Shown in pieces: positions 55,642 through 63,901 of a DNA stretch of 64,000 bases. The notes under the pieces were generated by a model. The model searched no databases and was not told the DNA's origin. It was given only the letters and a program-made list of their open reading frames with translations. The stretch's first letter is position 1, and every line of letters starts with the position of its first letter. A program made the position numbers and the translations under genes. This DNA is from Shewanella sp. UCD-KL21. GTDB taxonomy: Bacteria; Pseudomonadota; Gammaproteobacteria; Enterobacterales; Shewanellaceae. The stretch lies in contig NZ_MPHK01000020.1 in NCBI RefSeq assembly GCF_001957135.1, positions 537 through 64,536 of the forward strand, read 5' to 3'.

Positions 55642-56898
55642 TTAAACATCCTCAAAACCAAACAAATCATCCTGGCTGCCTTCATCCCCTGTAGCATTTT
55701 GTTGTTTTAGCATGATCTCTAGCTTGGCTTTTGATTGCAGTACAAGTTCCATTTTAGGGGACGCGTATTCGATATCAGTGATGCTTTGGTAAGGGTCGGT
55801 ATTATCTCTGTCATTATAAAAGCCCAGCTTTAACTCGCCTTGCTCATTAATTAATACCGCGATTTTCATTTGTTTTGCATCGGTCATATCTTTGATACGC
55901 ACACGTTCAAGTTGACTCAGATTGATGCTGTATAGAGTGGGCTTATCACACTCGATTTGCTTGGTGCGGATAAAACGGTTACTACCGGTTTCTTCAACTA
56001 AACTGGCAAGCATGACATAGTCTTTATCGATATAGAGTAGCGCTTGATTGGCTTTTTTTAGCGGTGTAATCGACAAGTATTTTTTGAGATCTTCCTTAAA
56101 ATCATAAATGTTGATGATAATTTTCACCTCGGTACGGTAGATTGTTTCTTTTTTCAATCGATATTCACGCAATGATGCCAACGAGCTGGAGCTCACACTG
56201 TTACCATCACTAAATATCGCGCGTTCATCATCTAGATAATACTGGATATGTTGTGCATCAGTGTTATGGCAGATCCTTTCCAGTTGTACCACGCTTTCTT
56301 TGTTAAGCAATATGCCATGTGTTACTTCCATATTCTCTGGTAGCGCACAAGTTTGAATGTTGTTGTCACGTTCAATGCGGACTTTTTGTTGCTCTTTATT
56401 GAGTTCAAACACATCTAAAGGTTGATGAGAATCTGCGATTTCAAGGATTCTTCTCGCTGAATCTGTAGGTAATGATTGGTAAGTTTGGTTTTTATGTTGT
56501 TCAAGAAAGGCGAGATGAGCCTCGATCGGCGGTTTAGCTTGAATATATAGGCGAGATACATGTGCCATCAAGCCATTGAGGAGCGGTAGCTTTTGTTGTT
56601 TAGCATACTCAGCTTCGATGGTGATTGGGGTTTCATTTAACGTGTTTTTTAACTCAGCTCGCCACCATGTTCTAAAACTACTCGCGCATAATGACCATTG
56701 ACCTTTTTTGAGCCCCCAGTCGTTGTTAAGCGGTAATTGAACCATAGAAGGAAAGTCGCTCTGCCCACCAATTAAATAACCGACCTCTTTGCTTTCTATC
56801 ACAATGGTGACATAAGGAATAGGATCTTTGTCGCTGATGGCGTCAACTAGGTGGCTAATGCCTTGTTTACGGTCTGTGTGAAATTCAAGTTTTGGCAT
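55642..56898 (-). CDS. conserved-looking protein of unknown function downstream of the GMT trio
   Basis: I do not recognise this 418-aa protein. It has no signal peptide or membrane segment. It is rich in alternating short hydrophobic strands (IPYVTIVIESKEVGYLIGG, TEVKIIINIYDF, QALLYIDKDYVMLASLVEE, MKIAVLINEQGELKLGFYND) mixed with helices. That pattern gives the impression of a repeated beta-alpha unit as in sliding clamps, but this is only an impression. The acidic C-terminus ends in QDDLFGFEDV, similar to the clamp-binding pentapeptide QLxLF. It starts 12 bases after gmtZ, so it is co-transcribed with the recombinases. It could be an accessory factor of the element or its first cargo gene. 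Confidence 0.6.
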   Translation of the reverse strand: MPKLEFHTDRKQGISHLVDAISDKDPIPYVTIVIESKEVGYLIGGQSDFPSMVQLPLNNDWGLKKGQWSLCASSFRTWWRAELKNTLNETPITIEAEYAKQQKLPLLNGLMAHVSRLYIQAKPPIEAHLAFLEQHKNQTYQSLPTDSARRILEIADSHQPLDVFELNKEQQKVRIERDNNIQTCALPENMEVTHGILLNKESVVQLERICHNTDAQHIQYYLDDERAIFSDGNSVSSSSLASLREYRLKKETIYRTEVKIIINIYDFKEDLKKYLSITPLKKANQALLYIDKDYVMLASLVEETGSNRFIRTKQIECDKPTLYSINLSQLERVRIKDMTDAKQMKIAVLINEQGELKLGFYNDRDNTDPYQSITDIEYASPKMELVLQSKAKLEIMLKQQNATGDEGSQDDLFGFEDV

Positions 56899-56910
56899 AG
56901 TGGGATCCTC

Positions 56911-59790
56911 TTAAGCGGTGAACGTTGATAAATCAACAAAATACTGGTTGAGTGGGCGCTTGAATATTGCTGCTGAAAATGGTGTGTGCAGTGTGATGTT
57001 AAGGTAGGTATCACCTACAGGAATAACGTCATGCAACACTTTGTCTTGCTTGCGAGCAAAGCGGGTTTTGACTAATGTGAGCTTATTACTGTTAAGGCTT
57101 TTTCGGTTTTGTTTTAAGGTCAGTGTGGCATCGAATGATTTAAGTGCGCCTTGATGACATAGGGTTTGAAATGCCTTAAGCGTGCGCTGGTTGCTGGGGC
57201 AATTAAATACAATATCGAGCTGACTTGGCTCATTGCGCTTTGCCGAACTTGTACTCAACTGCGCTTCAACAATCGTTGCTCCCCCTAAGTGCTTAATGGC
57301 GGTACGTTGCTTTTTATCCATGACTAACCCTTGGTGTTGTCCCAATTGCTGCCATGCTTGGCTAAGGACTTTCATGGTAAGCTCGCCAGTTGTCAACATG
57401 CGTATAGTTAGGCTGTTAATGAGATAAAACGTTTTCCCGTTATACCATTGCCTTGGTATATGTTCACTCCATAGTTTCAACCATTCATCATCGCTCCATT
57501 GCTGTTTACGCTTAGACACAGGCTGTTTGTGTACGATTCTTTTTAGTAGTTTCGCCTCGCTATAGCTGGGTTGATAGTACTTTTTGGCTTGTTCAGGCAA
57601 TGCAGCATACTCAGGACTGAGCTCTGCAAGCACTCTGGAAATATCATTTGAACCGGTGGGCATATCCAAAATGTAGCGCAACTCATCACGGCTATAGTGA
57701 CGCTTGTGTGGCTTAAACAGCGGAATGATCCGCTCAAGTCCATGTAAGTAATGACGCCGAGTAGTTGCATAGTGAGCATGGCCAAATTGAGCGCTAATCA
57801 CATCAAAAAGTAGGCTGTCGTTTATCTCGCTAAAATCGCGGCCCTCAAGCCAAAAACTAAAGCGTGCTAAGCAATTCTGTTTGGTCAGCATTGTTTGCAT
57901 TGCTTTGTCATCAAGCAAAGTGGCTAAATGGTTATCTTCTCGCTCATATGCCAAATGCAAGCCTTGCAAATAGGTGAGCTCAATACCTGAATGACGTAAA
58001 TGATGGAAGCGTACCTGTTGGCCAAACATCCCTTTAAGCACCTGTGTTACTGGGTATAAATAATGACTTGCTCGTGAAGCAATGGATTCACCACATAATG
58101 CCAAAAGTGGTTGTGCGTTATCACTCTCTGCGTGGATTTTAATGACTATGCGCACAAGCTTTGCTGCCACTTCAGGCATGACAATATACACATGGCGTGT
58201 TTGACGACTTTTTGTTTTGCCCTCAGTAGTCTCTGTAATAGTAAGTTGAAAACGGTTGTTCTGATGGATGACCTGACGAATATCACCTACTCGAAGGCGT
58301 AAAACTTCACCGCGACGCAAAGCCCCATAGAACCCGAATAAGGCTGCAACACTGGCAAACAGTCGTTGCAGAGCATGACCATTGCTGGTCGATAGTAAGT
58401 GTTTGATCACTAGGTGTAACTGAGAAATACTGAGTCTAAAGGGATCAACTCGTGCAGGTAAACTAGGCTTTTCAAATTGGCTCAAGTCTAGGTGGTCGGT
58501 TAATGGCTGCTGTGACACACTGCGTAAAAATTGGTAGAAATGCCACGCTTGAGAGTCTTTGTCATTAAGTATTTCAAATGCTTGCTGCGCCCATAGAGCT
58601 AATTTTTCGGGCTCGCAGGCCACTTGATACGATAACGGAGAAAGGTTTTTGTAAAAATTGCTGTAGCGGTCCACTGTATCTGCTGGTAGGTTGTCAAGTT
58701 TAATTCCTCCCTCAATAAATAGTGACTCACAGAAATGAAACAGAAGCTTAGGTAGGATGTTATCTTGAGTCCAAGTGGGCACTAATGGCATTACTCCGGA
58801 TGTGTTTTTTTTACGGCGGTAATACTTGATTAACTCTTTATGTGGCCAATGAAGCTTACCCGACTTTGAACTAATAGCACCTTGGTTTTCTTGTTGCTGA
58901 AATACGATAGGTTGGTAGAGTGATTTTTTGATTTCGAGTGGCAAAGTTGGGCTGAAATGTTGAGGTAAAGTAGCGACATGGCGTTGAGGATCTGAAATAT
59001 CGCGCAACAGTTCGGCCGGTACTTGATAATGATGGTGCCACAATGATTGAAACGTGCGCTGCCACTTCGCTTCTGAGCGCGGAGTGAGATAATAAGGCTG
59101 CGCTGATAACGTATTATTTAATGCTTTTAAAAGGGCTCTTTTCGTTGGCACCTGAGTTTGCTGCAGTATATATTGTTGTAATAGCCGATAAGCAAACAAC
59201 GGCAGTGGTAAGCGGGTAAAACTTGGTTGATTGTCATTAGCAAATGCAGCTATAGGCGTTGGGTGTGGCACCTTTAGGGTATATTGACCTTCAAAAAACG
59301 CGATTGGATCAGCATTACTGAGGACCGCTTGCCAGTAACTTAATGGTAGGGGAGCGACCTCTATGTAGAGCACTGTGAGTAACCAAGCTAACTCAATCTT
59401 AGATCCACTGTTCGGATTGGCGATAAAGTACTGGCGTTGCAGATGGTAGCCTCGTATTAATGTGCCAGCATTGTCATTGAAGATTTGTATTTCACGCATC
59501 CACTTAAGTGCACTGTCTTGACACAGGGTCTCTTGTTTTGGAGGCAATATCCAATCACATACATCATAAAGATATTGTAAGACTTGCTCTCTTGCTTGTT
59601 TGAGTCGACGTTGTCGCCCTGTGGGAATGTCGCTTATGGCATAATTAATTTGCTTGAGACAGGTTTTACTGAGTTGACGTTGCTGGGCGCATTTATCAAC
59701 GCGCAGACATATCCATTCGATATCTGTGCGATTTTCTATTGCCAGTCCCAAATCCGCACGGTGGCGCTGTATTATACTGTAATTGAGCAT
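56911..59790 (-). CDS. gmtZ: gamma-mobile-trio integrase GmtZ
   Basis: The 959-aa protein is a very large tyrosine-recombinase-like enzyme. In its middle the catalytic set is recognisable: Arg in FGFYGALRRGEVLRLRVGD (about 494-512), His-X2-Arg in VRFHHLRHSGIELTYLQG, and a final box FGHAHYATTRRHYLHG, where a Tyr follows the His by the usual spacing. A C-terminal region of about 250 residues with no clear family follows. Size, position after a 527-aa recombinase and the trio arrangement match what I recall of GmtZ of Gamma-Mobile-Trio islands. It starts four bases after gmtY ends, with GGAG upstream. Confidence 0.75.
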   Translation of the reverse strand: MLNYSIIQRHRADLGLAIENRTDIEWICLRVDKCAQQRQLSKTCLKQINYAISDIPTGRQRRLKQAREQVLQYLYDVCDWILPPKQETLCQDSALKWMREIQIFNDNAGTLIRGYHLQRQYFIANPNSGSKIELAWLLTVLYIEVAPLPLSYWQAVLSNADPIAFFEGQYTLKVPHPTPIAAFANDNQPSFTRLPLPLFAYRLLQQYILQQTQVPTKRALLKALNNTLSAQPYYLTPRSEAKWQRTFQSLWHHHYQVPAELLRDISDPQRHVATLPQHFSPTLPLEIKKSLYQPIVFQQQENQGAISSKSGKLHWPHKELIKYYRRKKNTSGVMPLVPTWTQDNILPKLLFHFCESLFIEGGIKLDNLPADTVDRYSNFYKNLSPLSYQVACEPEKLALWAQQAFEILNDKDSQAWHFYQFLRSVSQQPLTDHLDLSQFEKPSLPARVDPFRLSISQLHLVIKHLLSTSNGHALQRLFASVAALFGFYGALRRGEVLRLRVGDIRQVIHQNNRFQLTITETTEGKTKSRQTRHVYIVMPEVAAKLVRIVIKIHAESDNAQPLLALCGESIASRASHYLYPVTQVLKGMFGQQVRFHHLRHSGIELTYLQGLHLAYEREDNHLATLLDDKAMQTMLTKQNCLARFSFWLEGRDFSEINDSLLFDVISAQFGHAHYATTRRHYLHGLERIIPLFKPHKRHYSRDELRYILDMPTGSNDISRVLAELSPEYAALPEQAKKYYQPSYSEAKLLKRIVHKQPVSKRKQQWSDDEWLKLWSEHIPRQWYNGKTFYLINSLTIRMLTTGELTMKVLSQAWQQLGQHQGLVMDKKQRTAIKHLGGATIVEAQLSTSSAKRNEPSQLDIVFNCPSNQRTLKAFQTLCHQGALKSFDATLTLKQNRKSLNSNKLTLVKTRFARKQDKVLHDVIPVGDTYLNITLHTPFSAAIFKRPLNQYFVDLSTFTA

Positions 59791-59794
59791 ATCA

Positions 59795-61378
59795 CTACTC
59801 CTCCATGATCGGTGTTAGCTGCAAAAAATTACTAATGCCATTCAGGTGTTTGGTGAGTTTTTTCTGCGAAGCCGGGAAATGCATAGCACTACCAAGGTGC
59901 TCACCGAAGGAGGAATGTCCCATTAGTTGATCTACATCTTGGGTCGATAACACTGGATCAAGTGCCGCTCTCGCATGTTGAGCAAAAAAGTGCCGAAGCT
60001 GGTAGGGCACCACCTGAACACTTGGGATGCATTCAGACCAATATTGCTTCAGAAAATAACGCAGTGTTCTTGCTGTGAGCGGCAGAGGCTCACCTACTTC
60101 ATTGATCTGAAACCACAACAATGGTGAGGGCGTATACTTTGGGTAAAATTGATTGAGTTGTTGTTTGAGCTGCTCAAATCGCTGGATTGCTTGCTGCAGA
60201 TAATTTGGTAGCAGCACGCTGCGCCAGCGTCCTTTGTCGCTTACAATAGCGTATTGAAAGTTAAAGCAGTTAGCCTGTTCAAGCGTAATTGCATGCGTCG
60301 GGCGAACACCTGTTAATACGATAAAGAGTAACGCGAGTTCATTTGCACGAAAATTTACTAACTCTCGTAAGCTCGTTGTGGTGTATTGCCGGAGAGTCAG
60401 TTGTCGCCCTTGTTGATGTAAATGACGGAAAAAATGCCGGACATTGTCCACCTCCAACATGCGCAGTGAGCCAATAACAAGTGCTGGCATTTTGACATAG
60501 GTCTTGGTTGCCTTAGTGAGATCTAGGTGAAACGCTGCAATACGGCCTGCCACCAGTAAATGCTCGGGGAGTGGGTCATTTTTATGCAGCAGCGAACGCT
60601 CATTTTCCGTGATGGGAAGTGGTACATTGAGCATAGGTTCGAGCTTCGGATCCATCAGTACTTGACGTAGTCTATCTAGATATCGGGTTTGTGCGTGAAA
60701 GATCTCGTAACGGAGTTGCTCGCTGTCTTGGGATTGATAGGCACTGGCAGAGTGATGATGTAACCCTTCTTCACCGAGTAATACTCGTTTACTTAGTGTA
60801 GATAGGCCACTATCAAGATTGGCTAACGTTTTAAAGTAGCTAAAAAGTCCATCACGGCGTATGCGGTAACGTCCTAATAACGAGGTTGGTGTACGCCATT
60901 TTGTATTCAACCAGTAAATGAAAGTTTTCTCTTCCTGGGTAGAGAGCCCCCAATGTTCGGTAGACTGAGTTAACGCATGGCTAAAGTAAGCATTGAGTCC
61001 ATTTGGTAGCGGCTGCCACTGCCATTTAATGCCATGTCGTGTGTCGTATGCCAATGCATACTCGACCCAAGAAATATTATTCATACGCACTCGTCGTAGT
61101 GCATTGGCTCTGCATGGTTCACTGCCTGTGAGGATGTTTATTCTTGCAATATCGTCAGTAGTTCGGCAATTCACTAATTCACCAGTGAGCCACAGATAGA
61201 CAAAATGAAACATATGTCGATCGTACGAGCTGATTTTGTTGCTAACGGTAGGTTTTATGCGCGGTTTTAATCGATGTAGGGCGGTAAGTAGTGTTAAGGC
61301 TACGCTCATCGGCTCAGGGTAAACGCCGCCGCTATTACGTTGACGCGCTTTACGTTTGATAGCACTTTGTTTACTCAT
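59795..61378 (-). CDS. gmtY: gamma-mobile-trio recombinase GmtY
   Basis: The 527-aa protein has a tyrosine-recombinase C-terminal domain: Arg in LIVLTGVRPTHAITLEQ-type context (about 357-373), YQLRHFFAQHARAAL with the second Arg, and LMGHSSFGEHLGSAMHF with the His. The expected nucleophilic Tyr nine residues after that His is not there; the segment has MHF instead. The N-terminal part (about 1-270) is basic and of unknown fold. It overlaps gmtX by four bases (ATGA) and precedes gmtZ by four, so the three genes are translationally coupled. The order X-Y-Z and sizes support the name. Confidence 0.75.
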   Translation of the reverse strand: MSKQSAIKRKARQRNSGGVYPEPMSVALTLLTALHRLKPRIKPTVSNKISSYDRHMFHFVYLWLTGELVNCRTTDDIARINILTGSEPCRANALRRVRMNNISWVEYALAYDTRHGIKWQWQPLPNGLNAYFSHALTQSTEHWGLSTQEEKTFIYWLNTKWRTPTSLLGRYRIRRDGLFSYFKTLANLDSGLSTLSKRVLLGEEGLHHHSASAYQSQDSEQLRYEIFHAQTRYLDRLRQVLMDPKLEPMLNVPLPITENERSLLHKNDPLPEHLLVAGRIAAFHLDLTKATKTYVKMPALVIGSLRMLEVDNVRHFFRHLHQQGRQLTLRQYTTTSLRELVNFRANELALLFIVLTGVRPTHAITLEQANCFNFQYAIVSDKGRWRSVLLPNYLQQAIQRFEQLKQQLNQFYPKYTPSPLLWFQINEVGEPLPLTARTLRYFLKQYWSECIPSVQVVPYQLRHFFAQHARAALDPVLSTQDVDQLMGHSSFGEHLGSAMHFPASQKKLTKHLNGISNFLQLTPIMEE

Positions 61379-61902
61379 GCTTTACCTTTGTCGTCATTCT
61401 TGGTTAGTTTCTTGGTGTCTAACCGTATTGCAGATGGTGATACCCCTGCAAATAGTGCTAATTGGCTTTTCTTTGGTAGAGGATTGGTTGGTAGGGAAGG
61501 ATTGGATTTAGCATTATTGAGTCTAGAAGCCAGCGTTTTTAGTGTTGAAGATTGATAGTTGTATTGAAATGCTGGGAGCGTGAGCATTAATGTAGTGATT
61601 GTTTGCTCGATGTTATTTGCTGAATATTGGTACTCGCAGAGGCAGACTTTTTGTGATTGAACACTGGGATGTTGCCGCAGTAGTGCAAACAGTGGTTCGG
61701 GCGTTAAAAGTAGATAATGCTCTTGAGTTACAGGTATTACATGTAGAGTTATTGTTTTCAGCAAGATCTGTATTTCGTGCTCATGAAGATGGTCAATCAC
61801 GTAAGCGGGGAACTGCACAGTGATCTCATCCCTGAGTAAACTAACGACCAAAGGATGGTACTCGAGGGTAAAACTGTTAACCAAGCGCTGTTTTATTTTC
61901 AT
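61375..61902 (-). CDS. gmtX: gamma-mobile-trio protein GmtX
   Basis: This 175-aa protein is the first gene of the overlapping trio operon. It has no membrane segment. Its N-terminal part (LEYHPLVVSLLRDEITVQFPAY) is unlike families I know, and its C-terminal part ends in KKSQLALFAGVSPSAIRLD, which reads as a helix-turn-helix (residues about 145-163). A DNA-binding or directionality role for the recombinases is therefore plausible. The name is given from the trio context and size. A motif copy (CTGT..ATTTGTTCAGTA) lies immediately upstream of the start, suggesting that the operon is autoregulated or SOS-linked. Confidence 0.7.
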   Translation of the reverse strand: MKIKQRLVNSFTLEYHPLVVSLLRDEITVQFPAYVIDHLHEHEIQILLKTITLHVIPVTQEHYLLLTPEPLFALLRQHPSVQSQKVCLCEYQYSANNIEQTITTLMLTLPAFQYNYQSSTLKTLASRLNNAKSNPSLPTNPLPKKSQLALFAGVSPSAIRLDTKKLTKNDDKGKA

Positions 61903-61909
61903 ATCTCTG

Positions 61910-61929
61910 CTGTACTCATTTGTTCAGTA
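61910..61929. promoter_or_regulatory. LexA-like/recombination motif, copy C
   Basis: CTGTACTCATTTGTTCAGTA shares CTGTA, ATTTGT and CAGTA with copies A and B but has two extra bases between the first two blocks, so it does not fit LexA spacing. It lies eight to 27 bases upstream of the gmtX start codon. Confidence 0.4.
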
Positions 61930-62293
61930 ATACTGTAACGAGTGTCTCTTCTGTTTTAGTGCAAATGCCCAATGTCGGTATTAATTTCAGAAAGGTTTCA
62001 TCTGCGTATATCAAATGTTTTTTCTATAAAGCTATTGTAAAGTTGTTTAAATGAAAAAAGTGAGATAGAGGTGCCTAATTTGCGTTTTAAAATGCGATTT
62101 TTGCTGTTTTTGCTATAAGTGCGTTTTTTTTGTTCATTTTAGGTTTTAGTCAAATGTCATTATTTTGTTGCGAATTGATTTGAAGCGGCGGAACTGATTA
62201 CTTTTATTTAAGATTCAAAAGTGGAGTTTATACTGGAAGATATTCAGGTTGGGAGCCAGCCTAAAACCGAAGGTCGGGAAGCGTCGATAGCTG

Positions 62294-62342
62294 ATGGCAA
62301 TCGCCAGATAACAAAGTTGTGAGCTTTGGATGCTGGTGCCAT
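62294..62342. ncRNA. possible structured RNA or recombination hairpin
   Basis: ATGGCA/TGCCAT (6 bp), CCAG/CTGG (4 bp) and CAAAG/CTTTG (5 bp) nest in order with small internal bulges and a TTGTGAG loop, giving one long interrupted hairpin. The segment lies in the gene-free part of the island. A T run near 62365-62371 follows at some distance. I have no family name for it; it could be a small RNA, the remains of an element or a folded recombination site. Confidence 0.4.
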
Positions 62343-62448
62343 TCAAGTGAGTTTAGCGGCAACTTTTTTGTCTTTGGCATAACGATATTTTCCTAAATCA
62401 TCCCATTTCCCTATTTATAGATGCGTGTATTTAGTCATTAATCTGTAC

Positions 62449-62468
62449 TACTGTTTATTTGTACAGTC
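62449..62468. promoter_or_regulatory. LexA box-like motif, copy B
   Basis: TACTGTTTATTTGTACAGTC contains an exact CTGT-N8-ACAG LexA pattern. It lies about 140 bases upstream of the DUF2384 gene and is 17/20 identical to copy A at 55563-55582. It may place the cargo under SOS control or be an element end. Confidence 0.55.
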
Positions 62469-62609
62469 AATTGCTGTATAAATCAACTGTAATGGTTGTT
62501 TTTTCTTCTCTTCAGATTTTTAGTAAGTATGATTTTAGATGTTTAGTGATTACGTTAATTTATTAAGTTATTGATTTTAAGTGTTTATTGTGATTGTTAG
62601 GAGGTGTGT

Positions 62610-62972
62610 ATGGAGCTTACACAGAAAGAATTTAAAATTGGACTCAAGGTGGTTTTAAAGATTCTTGGTAAATGGGGGTGTAATGAAAATCAAATATCAG
62701 TCTTACTTTGCTTTAAGAATAAAGACGACATGAGCGCCGCCAATCAAAATGACTTCACTCAAGATCAAGTCAAACGTATAAGCTACATTTTGAATATTCA
62801 TAGTGAATTGAATCAAACTTTCTCAAATCCTGACAATATCTACGGCTTTATGACGATGGAAAATCAGCATTCATTATTTAAAGGTCAAACGCCACTGTCG
62901 CTTTTATTGGAAGGGGAGCATGCTGATTTTGAAGCTGTTATGAACCATGTTTTCCATTTAGGAAATTTTTAA
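62610..62972 (+). CDS. ParS/Xre/MbcA-type antitoxin-like protein (DUF2384)
   Basis: The 120-aa protein reads as the N-terminal helical part of an Xre-like regulator followed by the toxin-binding DUF2384 domain. The latter is seen in RISYILNIHSELNQTFS, FMTMENQHSLFKGQTPLSLLLEGE and FEAVMNHVFHL (residues about 52-118), the same order as in ParS and Xre antitoxins. I chose ATG 62610 because AGGAGG sits five bases before it. In known systems the partner is a RES-domain toxin that attacks NAD or phosphoribosyl metabolism, but the next gene lacks RES motifs. The family also occurs as orphan regulators, so antitoxin function is an inference. Confidence 0.75.
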   Translation: MELTQKEFKIGLKVVLKILGKWGCNENQISVLLCFKNKDDMSAANQNDFTQDQVKRISYILNIHSELNQTFSNPDNIYGFMTMENQHSLFKGQTPLSLLLEGEHADFEAVMNHVFHLGNF

Positions 62973-63081
62973 CGTTCAGCGCATTAGGGGCAAATATGGT
63001 GGACCTAAAATATAAAAGCAGCAGATTTTAGAGGCTTACTTTCCTGGCATTTCGAGCCTGAATGATGACGAGGCGGATAAT

Positions 63082-63846
63082 GTGTACCTTGATGCTAGCG
63101 ATGCGCAGAAACACAAGTATCTTGCCGAGTGCCAAAAGCTGTATGTAAAAGGCAAAGACCACTTAACCATGAATGAACCCTTTCGACCTGAGCGGGATAT
63201 TTGCGATTTTCCTGATTTGCTTAGTTATGATATTCCCTACTGGCAATATCAACAATCCCATGATGACGCGATTTTAGAAGAAATGGAGATCCCCAAATAT
63301 ATTGCAAAGGCGCCTGATAAATACGTAAGCAAATTATATGGCGACTGGGTGAGGCTGTATATTGATGGCATTTTTTATTACGGCTGCTTGTATACAGCGA
63401 TGCATTTTATTCTACTCGTGGTAGAAGAAACGGTGACAAGCTGGATAGAACAGCGGTATCCATACCAACTACAACTCAATACTTATCAAAGCGAAAATCA
63501 AAAGGATTGTGTGTCAGTCGAGTTTGCCACTAATAATGAAAGTAATGATAAGCAATCCTCCGCGGCTCGTTCGGTTATGCGGGAGTTTTTAAAAGAGTTA
63601 GCTCCAAAGCTTAATGATTACCTAAACTCACAAACACCGGCAACGTATATTATTTATGGTGTTGACTGTGATGGGGCACCAACAGTTGACCTCATTTGTA
63701 AAAATGATCAAACGCTGTCGTTAATTCGTCCTGCAACTTTTATGGATGATTTTTTACCTAAAACACAAAATCCAGCTTACTTAGATTTAATGACAAGACG
63801 CTATGCAAAACAAGCAATAGATAGGTTAATCGAGCTTGGTTTTTAA
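63082..63846 (+). CDS. hypothetical cargo protein, probable partner of the DUF2384 gene
   Basis: I do not recognise this protein (254 aa from GTG 63082). It has no signal peptide, one aromatic segment (LYIDGIFYYGCLYTAMHFILLVVEETV) that may be a buried helix, and many acidic and aromatic residues. The reading frame remains open upstream to 63016 with protein-like codons (KQQILEAYFPGISSLND). An ATG at 62996 with AGGGG before it would start the gene only after a -1 shift near 63014-63017, so the true N-terminus may be about 28 residues longer and the copy frameshifted. It follows the DUF2384 gene by 23 bases from that ATG, like a toxin-antitoxin pair. Confidence 0.6.
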   Translation: MYLDASDAQKHKYLAECQKLYVKGKDHLTMNEPFRPERDICDFPDLLSYDIPYWQYQQSHDDAILEEMEIPKYIAKAPDKYVSKLYGDWVRLYIDGIFYYGCLYTAMHFILLVVEETVTSWIEQRYPYQLQLNTYQSENQKDCVSVEFATNNESNDKQSSAARSVMREFLKELAPKLNDYLNSQTPATYIIYGVDCDGAPTVDLICKNDQTLSLIRPATFMDDFLPKTQNPAYLDLMTRRYAKQAIDRLIELGF

Positions 63847-63873
63847 AGGGGTATATAAGGCGGGGGATAAAAA

Positions 63874-63901
63874 CGAAAAGCCATTTAAAAATGGCTTTTC
63901 G
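63874..63901 (+). terminator. perfect 13-bp terminator palindrome
   Basis: CGAAAAGCCATTT and AAATGGCTTTTCG are exact reverse complements with a two-base loop. It lies 28 bases after the last gene and can act on either strand. Confidence 0.75.

Larger units (their letters stand above)
61903..62609. other. 700-base regulatory and structured non-coding region between the trio and cargo
   Basis: This gap separates the minus-strand trio from the plus-strand cargo. It contains motif copy C near the gmtX start, motif copy B near 62449, and a predicted structured segment at 62294-62342. A stretch from 62210 to 62400 is richer in GC than the surrounding AT-rich DNA, which may mark a small RNA gene or a decayed element. 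No coding frame of credible length is present. Confidence 0.5.

Noticed and set aside
61340..61823. Plus-strand frames opposite gmtX and gmtY
   Set aside because: They lie antisense to overlapping minus-strand genes with better coding character and ribosome sites.
55642..61902. Assignment to strand-biased circularising integrative elements or to three-recombinase RIT elements
   Set aside because: Those also carry several recombinase genes in a row, but the order and sizes (175, 527, 959 aa with one non-recombinase first gene) fit the Gamma-Mobile-Trio better.
63082..63846. RES-domain toxin
   Set aside because: This is the usual partner of a DUF2384 antitoxin, but I cannot find the RES arginine, glutamate and serine motifs in the protein.
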